This document shows, one piece after another, positions 34,121-44,697 of a stretch of DNA of 64,000 bases. The stretch's first letter is position 1. Each line of letters opens with the position of its first letter. The stretch is from Pseudosporangium ferrugineum (lineage in GTDB: Bacteria > Actinomycetota > Actinomycetes > Mycobacteriales > Micromonosporaceae): the NCBI RefSeq assembly GCF_003002065.1, contig NZ_PVZG01000003.1, forward strand, positions 124,001-188,000, in the 5' to 3' direction. Under the pieces are notes generated by a model. That model had not been told where the DNA came from. It made no database searches and saw only the letters and a program-made list of their open reading frames with translations. The translations under genes and the position numbers were made by a program.

Positions 34121-35158
34121 TCAGGCGGCCGCGGTGGCGGCGACCCGGTCCCCGACCTCGGCGGTGCGCAGCGGTGCCCCCGGCGTACGGGAAGCGACCT
34201 CGGCCGCGACCGCCTCGGATACTCGCCGGGCCTCGTCGGGGTGCCCGAGGTGCTCGAGCAGCAACGCGGCGGACAGAATGGCGGCGGCCGGATCGGCGAT
34301 GCCCTGGCCGGCGATGTCGGGCGCGGAACCGTGCACCGGCTCGAACGTCGACGGGTATGCGCGCTCCGGGTTCACGGAGCCGCTGGCGGCCATGCCGATG
34401 CCGCCGGTGACGGCAGCGGCGATGTCGGTGAGGATGTCACCGAAGAGGTTGTCGGTCACGACGACGTCGTAGCGCTGCGGGTTGCTCACCATGAACATGC
34501 TCGCCGCGTCGATGTGCTGGTATTCGGTCGTGACGTCGGGGAACTCGGCGGCCACGGCCCGGAACGTCCGGGCCCACAACCCGCCGGCGTGGGTGAGCAC
34601 ATTGGTCTTGTGCACCAGCGTCAGATGCCGCCGCTCACGCCGCCGGGCCCGCCCGAAGGCGTCCCGCACGACCCGCTCGACACCGTGCCGCGTGTTGAGG
34701 CTCTCCTCGGTCGCGATCTCCGCGGGCGTGTCCTTGTGCAGCACCCCGCCGGCGCCGACGTACAGGCCCTCGGTGCCCTCCCGGACCACGACCATGTCGA
34801 TCTCACCGGGCTTGATCCCGGCAAGCGGGCTGGTCGTGCCGGGCCACAGCCGCGACGGACGCAGGTTCACATACTGGTCGAAGTCGAAGCGCAGCTTGAG
34901 CAGCAGCCCCCGCTCGAGCACGCCCGGAGGAACACTGGGATCGCCGATGGCCCCGAGCAGAATGGCGTCGTGGCGGGCCAGCTCGTCCTCGACGGACTGC
35001 GGCAGAACCTCGCCGGTACGGTGGTAGAACCGGGCGCCCAGGTCGTACTCCTGGTATTCGACCCCGGGAAGGACGGCCTCGATCACCTTGCGGGCCTGCG
35101 CGGTCACCTCGGTCCCGATGCCGTCACCGGCCACCACCGCGATCCGCGCCACCGTCAC
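34121..35158 (-). CDS. leuB: 3-isopropylmalate dehydrogenase
   Basis: The 345-residue enzyme oxidises and decarboxylates 3-isopropylmalate in leucine synthesis, and its homologue also serves 3-methylmalate in the citramalate route. It has the start [14 protein letters not shown], the substrate Arg region [36 protein letters not shown] and [12 protein letters not shown] near the C-terminus. Of three in-frame GTG codons, 35158 is preferred because GAGGGAG stands 5 bases before it. A long hairpin at 35312-35350 lies in the presumed 5' leader. leuA and leuCD are not in the window. Confidence 0.95.
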   Translation of the reverse strand: MTVARIAVVAGDGIGTEVTAQARKVIEAVLPGVEYQEYDLGARFYHRTGEVLPQSVEDELARHDAILLGAIGDPSVPPGVLERGLLLKLRFDFDQYVNLRPSRLWPGTTSPLAGIKPGEIDMVVVREGTEGLYVGAGGVLHKDTPAEIATEESLNTRHGVERVVRDAFGRARRRERRHLTLVHKTNVLTHAGGLWARTFRAVAAEFPDVTTEYQHIDAASMFMVSNPQRYDVVVTDNLFGDILTDIAAAVTGGIGMAASGSVNPERAYPSTFEPVHGSAPDIAGQGIADPAAAILSAALLLEHLGHPDEARRVSEAVAAEVASRTPGAPLRTAEVGDRVAATAAA

Positions 35159-35311
35159 GTCCACTCCCTCACTAGGTCCGACCCGCACGAGCCTAACGGG
35201 GCGTCCCGATCTCCGGTACGCCGGTCCCAAACTGTGGGTGAGCAATCGTTCAGGCGGAATCTGCCCCCGGCGCGGGTCGTGCGGCCCTCCCGTCTCCTGG
35301 GCCGGACGCGA

Positions 35312-35350
35312 ACAACCCCCGCGGATCGCGGCAACGATCGCGGGGGTTGT
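35312..35350. promoter_or_regulatory. Long GC-rich hairpin upstream of leuB
   Basis: Arms of 16 bases, ACAACCCCCGCG(G)ATCG and CGATCGCGGGGGTTGT, pair with only one bulged G around a 6-base loop. The hairpin lies about 155 bases upstream of the leuB GTG. The rest of the 395-base gap 35159-35553 holds no gene. No T-run follows on either strand, so it is not a classic terminator. A role in the leuB leader is possible but no leader peptide is clear. Confidence 0.55.
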
Positions 35351-35553
35351 CACGACGAAAACGCTGGCTCGCGCCCGCCGGGGGTGCACAACCGCGCGGA
35401 GCGGCCACGGAAATGTCACCCGAAGACATCCCCGCCACGCCCGCGCGGCAAGGACCAACGCTAGCGATGCGGACTAATGTCGCGCAAGACGCATCCCCCG
35501 CGTGTCGGCGCGACAATGGGATCGAATGCCCGCTGGTATGGCACCATGCGCCG

Positions 35554-35916
35554 GTGAGTTTCGACCTCGTGGTGTGGGCCATGGACAACGCGGACATGCC
35601 GGACGACGTGCGTGCCGCGAACGAGCGGTGTGCGCGCGGCGAGCACCCGCAACGCCCCGCCGACCCCCGCGTAGTCGCCTTCTACGACGCCCTGACCAGC
35701 AAATACCCCGACCGCGGCCCCCGCGCGACGCTGGACGGCTCCCCCTGGGCGAGTGCCCCGCTGCACGCCGCGGCGGACCACATCCAGATGCGCCTGGACG
35801 AGAACTGCCCCGACGAGGTCCTCGAAACGATCGAGCGCCTCGCCGGCGAGCTCAACCTGGACCTCCTGGACCTCCAGGACGGCACGGTCTACCCACCTCC
35901 GGTGAAAACCCGCTGA
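35554..35916 (+). CDS. Conserved hypothetical protein
   Basis: The 120-residue acidic protein begins MSFDLVVWAMDNADMPDDVR, from a GTG start at 35554, and contains SPWASAPLHAAADHIQMRLD. It has no signal peptide or membrane segment. The opening strand followed by an acidic helix is common in small actinobacterial proteins of unknown role, and I cannot name a family. It stands alone between leuB and serA and converges with serA across 36 bases. Confidence 0.7.
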   Translation: MSFDLVVWAMDNADMPDDVRAANERCARGEHPQRPADPRVVAFYDALTSKYPDRGPRATLDGSPWASAPLHAAADHIQMRLDENCPDEVLETIERLAGELNLDLLDLQDGTVYPPPVKTR

Positions 35917-35952
35917 CGCGAGACCGGGCGCCATCCCTCGGTCTCGACGCGG

Positions 35953-37554
35953 TCAGTCCTCGTCGCGCAGGTCGGCGATGCTGCCCCTCGCCGACCCGAT
36001 CGCCGTGGCCACCGTGGACAGCAACTCCGCGTCCACCGACGAGTCCACCCGCAGCGCCATCAGCGCCTCCCCGCCGGCCTCCCGGCGCGCCACCTGCATC
36101 GCCGCGATGTTGACGCCCGCCTCGCCGAGGATCGACCCGATGGCGCCCACCACGCCGGGCCGGTCGGCGTACCGGAAAAAGAGCAGCACTCCGCCGGCGT
36201 CCAGCTCCAGGTCGAACTCGTCCACCTGGGTCAGCTTGCGCGACTCCCGCCCGCCGGTCGTGTGGACGGCACCGGTCACGGTCACGCGACGGCCGTCGGG
36301 GAGCGCACCGCGTACGGTGACGAGGTTGTGATGGTCCGAGGCCTCGCGCACGACCGTGAGCTCGACCTCCACGCCCCGGTCCGCCGCGACCTGCGGGGCG
36401 TTGACGTAGGTGACCTGCTCCTCGACCACCGACGTGAAGAGCCCCTTGGTGGCCGCCAGCTTGAGCACGGTCACGTCGTGCGACACGATCTCGCCGCGCA
36501 CCTCGACGGTGACACTCGCCGCGACGCCGCCCGCGACCGCGGTGAAGACCTTGCCGAGCCGCTCGGCCAGCGCCAGCAGCGGCCGCACGTCCTCGTCCAC
36601 GACGCCGCCGGCCTGCACGTTGACGGCGTCCGGCACGAACTCGCCCCGCAGCGCCAGCTTCACGCTCCGCGCCACCGACAGGCCCGCTTTGTCCTGCGCT
36701 TCGGCCGTGGACGCCCCGAGGTGCGGCGTCACGACGACGTTGTCGAACGCGAACAACGGCGAGGAGGTGGTCGGCTCGGTCACGAAGACGTCGATGCCCG
36801 CACCCGCCACCCGGCCTTCGGCCAGGGCGTCCGCCAGCGCCCGCTCGTCGATCAGGCCTCCGCGGGCGGCATTGATGATGCGTACGCCCGGCTTGACGGT
36901 CGCAAGCTCCTTCTCCCCGATCAAACCCAACGTCTCCGGCGTACGCGGTAAGTGCACCGAAATGAAGTCGCTCTCCCGCAACAGCTCGTCGAGCCCCACC
37001 AGCCGCACACCCAGCTGCGCCGCCCGGGCCGGCTGGATGTACGGGTCGTACGCGATCAGCCGCGTCCCGAAGGCGGCCATGCGCTGCGCGAACAGCACAC
37101 CGATGCGGCCCAGCCCGACCACCCCGACGGTCTTGCCCTGCACCTCCACGCCGGTGTACCTGGCGCGCTTCCACTCACCCTGCTTGAGGGCGGCACTCGC
37201 GCTGGCCGTGTTACGGGCGACCGCGAGCAGCAGCGCGATGGCCTGCTCGGCGGCCGACACGATATTGGAGGTAGGCGCGTTGACCACCATCACACCGCGC
37301 GCCGTGGCGGCCGGCACGTCGACGTTGTCCAGGCCGACGCCGGCCCGGGCGACCACCCGCAGCCGGGGCGCGGCGGCGACGGCCTCGGCGTCGACCCGCG
37401 TCGCACTGCGCACGATGATCGCGTCGGCCTCGGCGAGCCCGGCCAGCAGCGCGGTCCGATCGGTGCCGTCGACGTGGCGCACGTCGAAGTCGTCAGCAAG
37501 CACGTCGAGGGCGGCGGGGGCAAGTTCCTCAGCGATCAGTACGACGGGAGTCAT
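35953..37554 (-). CDS. serA: D-3-phosphoglycerate dehydrogenase
   Basis: The 533-residue enzyme catalyses the first step of serine synthesis, from 3-phosphoglycerate. It is the long actinobacterial type. The NAD motif is GLGRIG (147-152) and the catalytic residues are Arg231, Glu260 and His278. An ASB intervening domain (about 320-450) precedes a C-terminal ACT domain (about 460-533) that allows serine feedback. The ATG at 37554 follows GGAGACGC. The gene lies in the branched-chain amino acid region but on its own transcript. Its substrate is also the acceptor used by the mannosyl-3-phosphoglycerate synthase encoded at 39606. Confidence 0.96.
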   Translation of the reverse strand: MTPVVLIAEELAPAALDVLADDFDVRHVDGTDRTALLAGLAEADAIIVRSATRVDAEAVAAAPRLRVVARAGVGLDNVDVPAATARGVMVVNAPTSNIVSAAEQAIALLLAVARNTASASAALKQGEWKRARYTGVEVQGKTVGVVGLGRIGVLFAQRMAAFGTRLIAYDPYIQPARAAQLGVRLVGLDELLRESDFISVHLPRTPETLGLIGEKELATVKPGVRIINAARGGLIDERALADALAEGRVAGAGIDVFVTEPTTSSPLFAFDNVVVTPHLGASTAEAQDKAGLSVARSVKLALRGEFVPDAVNVQAGGVVDEDVRPLLALAERLGKVFTAVAGGVAASVTVEVRGEIVSHDVTVLKLAATKGLFTSVVEEQVTYVNAPQVAADRGVEVELTVVREASDHHNLVTVRGALPDGRRVTVTGAVHTTGGRESRKLTQVDEFDLELDAGGVLLFFRYADRPGVVGAIGSILGEAGVNIAAMQVARREAGGEALMALRVDSSVDAELLSTVATAIGSARGSIADLRDED

Positions 37555-37725
37555 GCGTCTCCATCTCGACGGCTTCCGCGATCGTACGCAGACCCGGCTC
37601 ATACGCGTCCACGTCACATTGCGGTGACCGCCCTCACACTCCCGAAACCTTGCCGTCTCCTGACGAATCGGCTCCCGGCCCCGTACGGGACCACAACTGT
37701 CGGACCCGGCCGATAACCTCCACGC

Positions 37726-39198
37726 ATGACAACGCCCCCCGAAGATGAGCAGGACGAAGACTTCACGCCGGCGGTCCCGGAGCCGCCCCGGCGCGTGCCG
37801 TTCGGGGTGTCCGTGACCACCATGTTCCTGGCCCTGCTGGCGGTCCTCCTGCTGATCGGCACGGTGGCGTCCCTGACCGCGTCCGGCTTCTACCGCGACA
37901 CCGTCGGCGAGGCAGCCGCCGAGGGCCTGGCCACCTCCGCGATCGCGATCGCCGCCACCCTCGTGGCCGCCACGGCCTGGTCGTTCGCCCGCAACGGCAA
38001 CACCGTCGGCCCGATGATCGCCGGCGGCCTCACCCTGCTCGCGGGCCTGATCAGCCTGGCCCTCGGCGTCACCTCCGACGGCGACGCCGAGGGGGTCCGG
38101 ATCGGCGTGCTCGCCCTGACCCTCGGCCTCGGCATCACCCTCCCCCACCTGATCGGCCAGGGCCCCCTCTACCTGGCAGCCCGCCGCGTCTGGGCCAAGG
38201 CCGAAAGGGAATGGCTCCGCGACCTGGCCACCCCGGAAGCCCTTCCGTTCCCACCCCACCATCCGTGGCAGCCCCCACCCGGCCAGCCCTGGGCGCAGCA
38301 CCCCCACCAGCAGCCCCCACCCCAGCCCTGGCCCACGCCCCACACCGCCCCACACCCCCAGCCCGGCCCCTACCCCCAGCCCGGCCCCTACGCCAACCAG
38401 GGCCCACACGCCCAGCCCGGCCCCCACGCCCAGCCCGGTCCCTACGCCCAGCCCGATCCCCACGCCCAGCCCGGCCCTCACGCCCAGGCAGGCCCTCACG
38501 TCCAGCCCGGTCTTCACGCCCAGCCCGGCCCGCAATACGGCCAGCCTCAGCCCTACGCACCCCAGCAGTTCCAGGCCCAGGCGCACCAGCCTGCCCCGCC
38601 CTACCAGACCCCGCCGAGCCCCGCCCCGTATCAGCCCCAGCCGTCGACGCCCTACGAAACCCAGCCCCCGCCACCGCACCCGGAGCACTCGGCCCCGACG
38701 TGGCCCACCCAGACCTCGGCACCGCCGGCCCCACTGACAGAGGCCCCCCAGATCCCCTACTCAGGCCCACCCCACGCGGCCGCCCAGCACGCCCCCACCG
38801 AACAGATCCGCACGGCATCCCCCCACCCGCCGACCCCGGCGTCCCCACAACCACTGACCCCGGCGTCCCCGCACCCACCGACCCCGGCATCCCCACAACC
38901 ACTGACCCCGGCGTCCCCGCACCCACCGACCCCGGCATCCCCACACCCACCGACCGCGACACCGCAGGCCCCGGCATCCCCACAGCCGCCGACCGCGACA
39001 CCGCCAGCCCCGGCAGCGGCAGCGGCCCCCGAACCCCCGCCATCGCCCGAAGCATCACCCACCACGGAGCAACCACCACCGACCGCCGGGCACGCCCCAC
39101 CCGCCGTCGTTCCGGATGAGCCACCCGCCGGCGCCACCGGTCCGACGACCACCGCCAACCCGGAGATGCGAGCCAGCGCCCCGCCACCCAGCCCCTGA
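37726..39198 (+). CDS. Membrane protein with long Pro/Gln/His-rich repeat tail
   Basis: The 490-residue protein has an acidic, Pro-rich start and four hydrophobic helices (about 27-48, 66-86, 92-113 and 123-146). A low-complexity tail follows from about 170 to the end. The tail first has about nine HAQPGP-like units (about 205-270), then TPASPHPP and TPASPQPL units (about 360-410). No catalytic motif is present. Such tails in actinobacteria are often flexible cytoplasmic or wall-spanning linkers; which side it occupies is not clear. The tail's repeat DNA makes it prone to length variation. Function unknown. Confidence 0.75.
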   Translation: MTTPPEDEQDEDFTPAVPEPPRRVPFGVSVTTMFLALLAVLLLIGTVASLTASGFYRDTVGEAAAEGLATSAIAIAATLVAATAWSFARNGNTVGPMIAGGLTLLAGLISLALGVTSDGDAEGVRIGVLALTLGLGITLPHLIGQGPLYLAARRVWAKAEREWLRDLATPEALPFPPHHPWQPPPGQPWAQHPHQQPPPQPWPTPHTAPHPQPGPYPQPGPYANQGPHAQPGPHAQPGPYAQPDPHAQPGPHAQAGPHVQPGLHAQPGPQYGQPQPYAPQQFQAQAHQPAPPYQTPPSPAPYQPQPSTPYETQPPPPHPEHSAPTWPTQTSAPPAPLTEAPQIPYSGPPHAAAQHAPTEQIRTASPHPPTPASPQPLTPASPHPPTPASPQPLTPASPHPPTPASPHPPTATPQAPASPQPPTATPPAPAAAAAPEPPPSPEASPTTEQPPPTAGHAPPAVVPDEPPAGATGPTTTANPEMRASAPPPSP

Positions 39199-39200
39199 CC

Positions 39201-39527
39201 TACGGCCGAGCCCACGCGAGCCAGGACGCGCGTCGGCACCACCCGCCACCGGCCGTCAGCCCCACGGCCCACCGGCTCACCGGGCTCACCGGGCTCACCG
39301 GGCTCACCGGCTAACGGCCCCACGGCCGGGTGGCCCGGTGGCTCACGGCCCCGCGACCCGACGGTCGGGTGGCCCGATGGCTCACGGCCCCACGGCCCCA
39401 CGGCCTCACGGCCCGATGGCTCACGGCCCCAACGGCCCCAGGACCCATTAGCTCGCGGCCCACTGCCCACGCCCACTGCCCACGCCCACTGCCCACGCCC
39501 ACGCCCACGTGCCTAGCGGTCCGGTCA
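39201..39527. repeat. Low-complexity tandem-repeat region
   Basis: This non-coding interval consists of decayed short repeats. The 9-base unit GGCTCACCG occurs four times at 39274-39309. A looser family of GGCTCACGGCCC-type units covers 39330-39440. The 13-base unit GCCCACTGCCCAC occurs three times at 39458-39496. It follows the repeat-rich gene 37726-39198 and may share its origin. No gene is supported here; open frames through it are by-products of the repeats. Confidence 0.75.
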
Positions 39528-39552
39528 CCGCCCGGTGCCGCGCACCGGGCGG
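39528..39552. terminator. Perfect GC-rich hairpin, likely terminator between convergent genes
   Basis: CCGCCCGGTGC and GCACCGGGCGG form an 11-base perfect stem with a 3-base loop. It lies 54 bases after the mpgS stop (minus strand) and between the convergent genes 37726 and mpgS. No T-run is present, but T-less hairpins commonly terminate actinobacterial transcripts. Confidence 0.6.
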
Positions 39553-39605
39553 ATCTCCGACCTCGGCCGCCCGCCGCCGAGGGCGAGACCCCCGGCGGCG
39601 GGGGA

Positions 39606-40868
39606 TCACACCGTCGTGCGCGGGATCGACTCCCGGGCGATCGGTGGCGATGGTGGCAGGCCCGCCGAGGCGCCCCCGTCGAACTGCCGGAACGTCTGGG
39701 CCTCCGCGTCCAGGCCGTCGTACAGCAGTTCCAGGTCCAGGCTGCCGACCGGCGGGTACACGCGTTCCCGGGGTGGTTCCTGGCCGAGTTCCAGCGCGCC
39801 CTGGGAGACCATGAAGTCCACGATCGCCTGGCGGACCGAGGGGAGGGTCACCGGCGAGTGGTACACGACGTTCAAGGCTTGCATGCGCATGCCCTGGACG
39901 TGTTCCTCGCCCTTGTTGTCGTGGAAGTGGGGGTTGCGGGTCTCGATCTGGAGGACCGGCACCGAGCCGGCCATCACGTCCGGGTCGGTGCTTTCGAGGA
40001 TGCCGCCGAACTGCTCGAACATGTCCATGTACTCGTAGGGTTCGACGGCGAAACCGCCCGCGAGGCGGAGTTTCAGGCCCAGCGCGAGGGACATGGCGTG
40101 TTCGCCCGCGTTGCCGGTGGCGATCACCTCGGTGCCGAAGCCCGAGTATTCGGCGAGGAAGCGGTTGAGCCACTCGTTGGTGATCTGCGAGCTGCGGCCC
40201 TTGCGGCTGAAGAACAGCCGGCCGTCGCGGAGCTTGGGCTTGGAGTGCCAGGAGATCCGGACCATCGAGTACGGGCTGTCGGCGAGGTGCAGGCCCGCCG
40301 CGTACGCCTTGCAGTATTCGTGGACCGCGCCGGGGACGTAGTTGTCCGCGTCGACGTAGCCGAGGTAGCGGCGGCCGGTCATCGCCGCGACCGCCATGCC
40401 GATCAGCATGGCCTCGCCCTTGCCGTTGCGGACCAGACCGTCCTCGCCGATGAGGTCTTCCATGCCCGCCGCTTTGAAGGCCGCCGCGAGTCCGGGGTCC
40501 TTCTGGTGTACGGCGATCGCCGAGCGCCCGGCGAGGCGGCAGAACTGTTCGAGCGTCTGCGCCTCGATCTCGTAGCGGTCCACCGGCAGCTTGTCGCTGT
40601 TGGATACCAGCACAATGAGACAGTCGTGGGGAATTCCGGAGAGCACGCCTTCGATGACGCTTCGTGTCTCATTCATACACGGGACGACGATTACCATTTG
40701 CGACTCGACAGCGCGTAAAGATTCCGGCGGCACGACCCGGCTACCAGCCGAAAGTGCCGGCTGACCGGTGTCGTGCACGGCGCCCGAGTCAAGCTCGATC
40801 ACCCTCTGCAGCTCATGAATCCGGACAGCACCGAAGCGCTCACTCCGGAAAGAATCAGCCAGTCGCAT
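39606..40868 (-). CDS. mpgS: Mannosyl-3-phosphoglycerate synthase (GT55)
   Basis: The 420-residue glycosyltransferase transfers mannose from GDP-mannose to 3-phosphoglycerate, giving the precursor of the compatible solute mannosylglycerate. Family features are HELQRVIELDSGAVHDTG (about 18-35), VIVVPCMNE (59-67), NGKGEAM (148-154) and the metal-binding YVDADNY (171-177). The length agrees with the GT55 family. The phosphatase that finishes the pathway (MpgP, HAD type) is not next to it or in this window. It has its own transcription unit, 286 bases downstream of ilvC. A close glucosyl-specific relative cannot be excluded. Confidence 0.85.
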   Translation of the reverse strand: MRLADSFRSERFGAVRIHELQRVIELDSGAVHDTGQPALSAGSRVVPPESLRAVESQMVIVVPCMNETRSVIEGVLSGIPHDCLIVLVSNSDKLPVDRYEIEAQTLEQFCRLAGRSAIAVHQKDPGLAAAFKAAGMEDLIGEDGLVRNGKGEAMLIGMAVAAMTGRRYLGYVDADNYVPGAVHEYCKAYAAGLHLADSPYSMVRISWHSKPKLRDGRLFFSRKGRSSQITNEWLNRFLAEYSGFGTEVIATGNAGEHAMSLALGLKLRLAGGFAVEPYEYMDMFEQFGGILESTDPDVMAGSVPVLQIETRNPHFHDNKGEEHVQGMRMQALNVVYHSPVTLPSVRQAIVDFMVSQGALELGQEPPRERVYPPVGSLDLELLYDGLDAEAQTFRQFDGGASAGLPPSPPIARESIPRTTV

Positions 40869-40986
40869 GCGGCGAGGCTACCTGTTCCACACCACCCGCA
40901 ACTGCTCCAACGGTGCACAATTCGATGACGACGGCTTTCAGGTAAGCGGGACGTAACGCCCGCGTTTCAGGTAATCGAATGATCAC

Positions 40987-41031
40987 AGAAAACGCCGGGC
41001 CAAGAGCCCTGTGGACCCCTGACCCGGCGTA
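40987..41031 (-). terminator. Terminator after ilvC
   Basis: On the minus strand, ACGCCGGG and CCCGGCGT pair around a long loop and are followed by TTTTCTG. It stands about 125 bases after the ilvC stop and ends the ilvB-ilvN-ilvC transcript. The rest of the 286-base interval 40869-41154 shows no gene. Confidence 0.65.
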
Positions 41032-41154
41032 CAACCTGCGGAAACGGGCGGCAGCGAGAACCGCGCTCACGGTCATCGAAGACTGCCGATACCGACCGGA
41101 GCGACCCGGCCGTTGCGCGGTAGATCACGCCCCGCGCCACAAAGGGCAGAAATA

Positions 41155-42177
<1,023 letters not shown>

Positions 42178-42193
42178 TCAGAGTTCTTAAAAA

Positions 42194-42718
42194 TCACGCG
42201 GCGCGCAGCGCCGGGCCGGTGGTGATGGAACGCGAGCCGCGGCCGATGGCCACGAGGCCGGACTGCACCATCTCCTTGATGCCGTACGGCTCGAGGTCGC
42301 GCAGCAACGCGTCCAGCTTGTCGGGGTTGCCGGTCGCCTCGATCGTGAGGGTGTCCGGTGCGACGTCGATCACCTTCGCCCTGAACAGCTCGACCGTCTC
42401 GAGCACCTGCCCGCGCACCGCACGGTCGGCGCGCACCTTGACCAGCAGGAGCTCACGCTGAACCGACTGCTGCGGGTCCAGCTCGACGATCTTCAGGACG
42501 TTCACCAGCTTGTTGAGCTGCTTGGTCACCTGCTCCAGGGGTGAGGAGTCGGCGTTGACCACGATCGTGATGCGGGAGACGTCCGGGTTCTCCGTCTCGC
42601 CCACCGCCAGCGAGTCGATGTTGAAGCTCCGCCGCGAGAAGAGGCCGCTGACCCGCGCGAGCACGCCCGGCTTGTTCTCGACCAGTACGGAGAGAGTGTG
42701 CTTGTTCAGGCTGCTCAC
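42194..42718 (-). CDS. ilvN: Acetolactate synthase small (regulatory) subunit
   Basis: The 174-residue subunit has an N-terminal ACT domain (about 4-80, [20 protein letters not shown]) and the usual ALS small-subunit C-terminal domain (about 90-160). It binds valine and adjusts the activity of IlvB. The GTG at 42718 overlaps the ilvB stop by 4 bases (GTGA), which fits equal production of the two subunits. Confidence 0.97.
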   Translation of the reverse strand: MSSLNKHTLSVLVENKPGVLARVSGLFSRRSFNIDSLAVGETENPDVSRITIVVNADSSPLEQVTKQLNKLVNVLKIVELDPQQSVQRELLLVKVRADRAVRGQVLETVELFRAKVIDVAPDTLTIEATGNPDKLDALLRDLEPYGIKEMVQSGLVAIGRGSRSITTGPALRAA

Positions 42719-44535
42719 AGGTCGTCCTCGTCGAAGTTGGGGCGCACGTCCCGGGCGAACATGATCTCGTCGTTGCTGGTGCCGGCCGGGACCATGGGCC
42801 AGACCATGGCGTCCTTGCCGACCGTGAAGTCGATGACCACCGGGCGATCGTTGATCTCCATGGCGGCCTTGATGGTGGCGTCCACGTCGGCCTTCGACTC
42901 GCAGCGCAGGCCGATGCAGCCCAGGGCCTCGGCCAGCTTGACGAAGTCCGGGATGCGGTGCTTGTGCGTGCCCAGCTCGGTGTTGGAGTAGCGGCCCTCG
43001 TAGAACAGGGTCTGCCACTGCCGCACCATGCCCAGGTTGCCGTTGTTGATGACGGCGATCTTCACCGGGATGCCCTCGAGCGCGCAGGTCGCCAGCTCCT
43101 GGTTGGTCATCTGGAAGCAGCCGTCGCCGTCGATGCCCCAGACCGGGGTGTCGGGCAGGCCGACCTTGGCGCCCATCGCGGCCGGCACCGCGTAGCCCAT
43201 CGTTCCGGCGCCGCCGGAGTTGAGCCAGGTGCCCGGCTTCTCGTACTTGATGAACTGCGACGCCCACATCTGGTGCTGGCCGACGCCCGCCACGTAGACA
43301 GCGTCCGGGCCGACCAGCGCGCCGATCCGCTCGATCACGTACTGCGGGGCGAGGGTGCCGTCGGTCGGCTCGTCGTAGCCCAGCGGGTAGCGCTGCCGCA
43401 GGTCGTTGAGCTGCGCCCACCACGGCTCGTACGCGGAGGCCCCGGTCGCCGTGCCGGTGACCGCCGCGATCAGCTCGTCGATCACGTGCCGGGCGTCGCC
43501 CACGATCGGGACGTCCGCGTGCCGGTTCTTGCCGATCTCCGCCGGGTCGATGTCGGCGTGCACGACCTTGGCCTCGGGGGCGAACGAGTCGAGCTTGCCG
43601 GTGACCCGGTCGTCGAACCGGGCGCCGAGGGTGACCAGCAGGTCCGCCTTCTGCAGCGCGTACACGGCCGGGACCGTGCCGTGCATGCCGGGCATGCCGA
43701 GGTGCTGCGGGTGCGAGTCGGGGAACGCGCCGAGGGCCATCAGCGTGGTGATCACCGGGATGCCGGTCAGCTCGGCGAGCTTGCGCAGCCCGTCGGTCGC
43801 ACCGGCCTTGAGCACGCCGCCGCCGACGTACAGGACGGGGCGCTTGGCCGCGGCGATCAGCCGGGCCGCCTCCCGGATCTGCTTGCCGTGCGGGTGCAGC
43901 GTGGGCCGGTAGCCGGGCAGGTCCAGCGTCGGCGGCCAGGAGAAGGTGGTCTGCGCCTGGAGCACGTCCTTGGGGATGTCGACCAGGACCGGTCCGGGGC
44001 GGCCGGTCGCCGCCAGGTGGAACGCCTCCGCGATGACCTGAGGGATCTCCTCGGCCGTCTGGATCAGGAAGTTGTGCTTCGTGATCGGCAGCGTGATGCC
44101 CTGGATGTCCGCCTCCTGGAAGGCGTCCGTGCCGATCGCGGGTCGCGCGACCTGCCCGGTGATGGCCACGATCGGCACCGAGTCCATGTAGGCGTCGGCG
44201 ATCGGCGTGACCAGGTTGGTCGCGCCCGGCCCGGAGGTGGCGATGCACACGCCGACCTTGCCGGTGGCCTGCGCGTACCCGGTGGCGGCGTGCCCGGCGC
44301 CCTGCTCGTGGCGCACCAGGATGTGCCGCACCTTGGAGTCGTACAGCGGGTCGTAGGCCGGCAGGATGGCGCCGCCGGGGATGCCGAAGGCGACCTCTAC
44401 GCCGAGGGCCTCGAGCGACCGCACGAGCGAACCGGCCCCGGTGACCGGGGTCGGCGAGACCGCGGCTACGGCGGCCGCCGCGACGGTGGCCGGGGTGGCG
44501 CGGTGGGCGAGGGTCTCTGGCGTGGGTCTCGTCAT
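42715..44535 (-). CDS. ilvB: Acetolactate synthase large subunit
   Basis: The 606-residue ThDP enzyme makes acetolactate or acetohydroxybutyrate. It shows the catalytic Glu region [14 protein letters not shown], the FAD-binding middle domain and the ThDP motif [16 protein letters not shown] followed by NNGNLGMV. The N-terminal 30 residues are Ala/Pro-rich and extra to the core. The ATG at 44535 lies 62 bases after the attenuator terminator (44597-44628), so transcription is expected to respond to branched-chain aminoacyl-tRNA supply. Confidence 0.97.
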   Translation of the reverse strand: MTRPTPETLAHRATPATVAAAAVAAVSPTPVTGAGSLVRSLEALGVEVAFGIPGGAILPAYDPLYDSKVRHILVRHEQGAGHAATGYAQATGKVGVCIATSGPGATNLVTPIADAYMDSVPIVAITGQVARPAIGTDAFQEADIQGITLPITKHNFLIQTAEEIPQVIAEAFHLAATGRPGPVLVDIPKDVLQAQTTFSWPPTLDLPGYRPTLHPHGKQIREAARLIAAAKRPVLYVGGGVLKAGATDGLRKLAELTGIPVITTLMALGAFPDSHPQHLGMPGMHGTVPAVYALQKADLLVTLGARFDDRVTGKLDSFAPEAKVVHADIDPAEIGKNRHADVPIVGDARHVIDELIAAVTGTATGASAYEPWWAQLNDLRQRYPLGYDEPTDGTLAPQYVIERIGALVGPDAVYVAGVGQHQMWASQFIKYEKPGTWLNSGGAGTMGYAVPAAMGAKVGLPDTPVWGIDGDGCFQMTNQELATCALEGIPVKIAVINNGNLGMVRQWQTLFYEGRYSNTELGTHKHRIPDFVKLAEALGCIGLRCESKADVDATIKAAMEINDRPVVIDFTVGKDAMVWPMVPAGTSNDEIMFARDVRPNFDEDDL

Positions 44536-44596
44536 GGCGATTCAGACCTTCGTTCGGGTTCGGGTGTCGCTCTTCGCACTACAGGAATCCGCGCAA

Positions 44597-44628
44597 CAAA
44601 AAAGGCCCTCGTGCTTACGCACGGGACC
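44597..44628 (-). terminator. Intrinsic terminator of the ilvB attenuator
   Basis: On the minus strand, GGTCCCGTGC and GCACGAGGGCC pair around a short GTAA loop and are followed at once by TTTTTT. It stands between the leader peptide (44664-44693) and ilvB. Confidence 0.9.
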
Positions 44629-44663
44629 TAGCGCACTGCCCAGCAGACTGAGGGGCAGCGCGC

Positions 44664-44693
44664 TCAACTAAGTACGAGGAACGACGAACACAT
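44664..44693 (-). CDS. ilvB leader peptide (attenuator)
   Basis: A 9-codon frame encodes MCSSFLVLS and ends in TGA, with the regulatory codons Leu-Val-Leu near its end. It starts only 4 bases after the stop codon of the GGDEF-EAL gene. The terminator at 44597-44628 follows 35 bases on. Length, content and position agree with actinobacterial ilvB leaders. The close upstream stop means the leader may be read by ribosomes finishing the GGDEF-EAL gene as well as by fresh ones. Confidence 0.75.
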   Translation of the reverse strand: MCSSFLVLS

Positions 44694-44697
44694 GCGG

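Noticed and set aside
35165..35458. Extension of leuB upstream to 35458
   Set aside because: The frame is open but adds a non-homologous segment through the long hairpin. The well-spaced GAGGGAG favours the GTG at 35158.
38820..38960. Regular short repeats that could suggest a CRISPR array
   Set aside because: The repeats are in frame, encode Pro/Ser/Ala peptide units inside the 37726-39198 gene, and have no unique spacers.
39116..39451. 111-residue plus-strand frame through the repeat region
   Set aside because: It overlaps the end of the Pro-rich gene in another frame and consists of repeat-derived Pro/His/Ala; no ribosome-binding site.
39274..39496. Tandem repeats after the Pro-rich gene as a CRISPR or origin
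   Set aside because: Units are 9 and 13 bases without spacers, and no DnaA-box clusters or cas genes are near.
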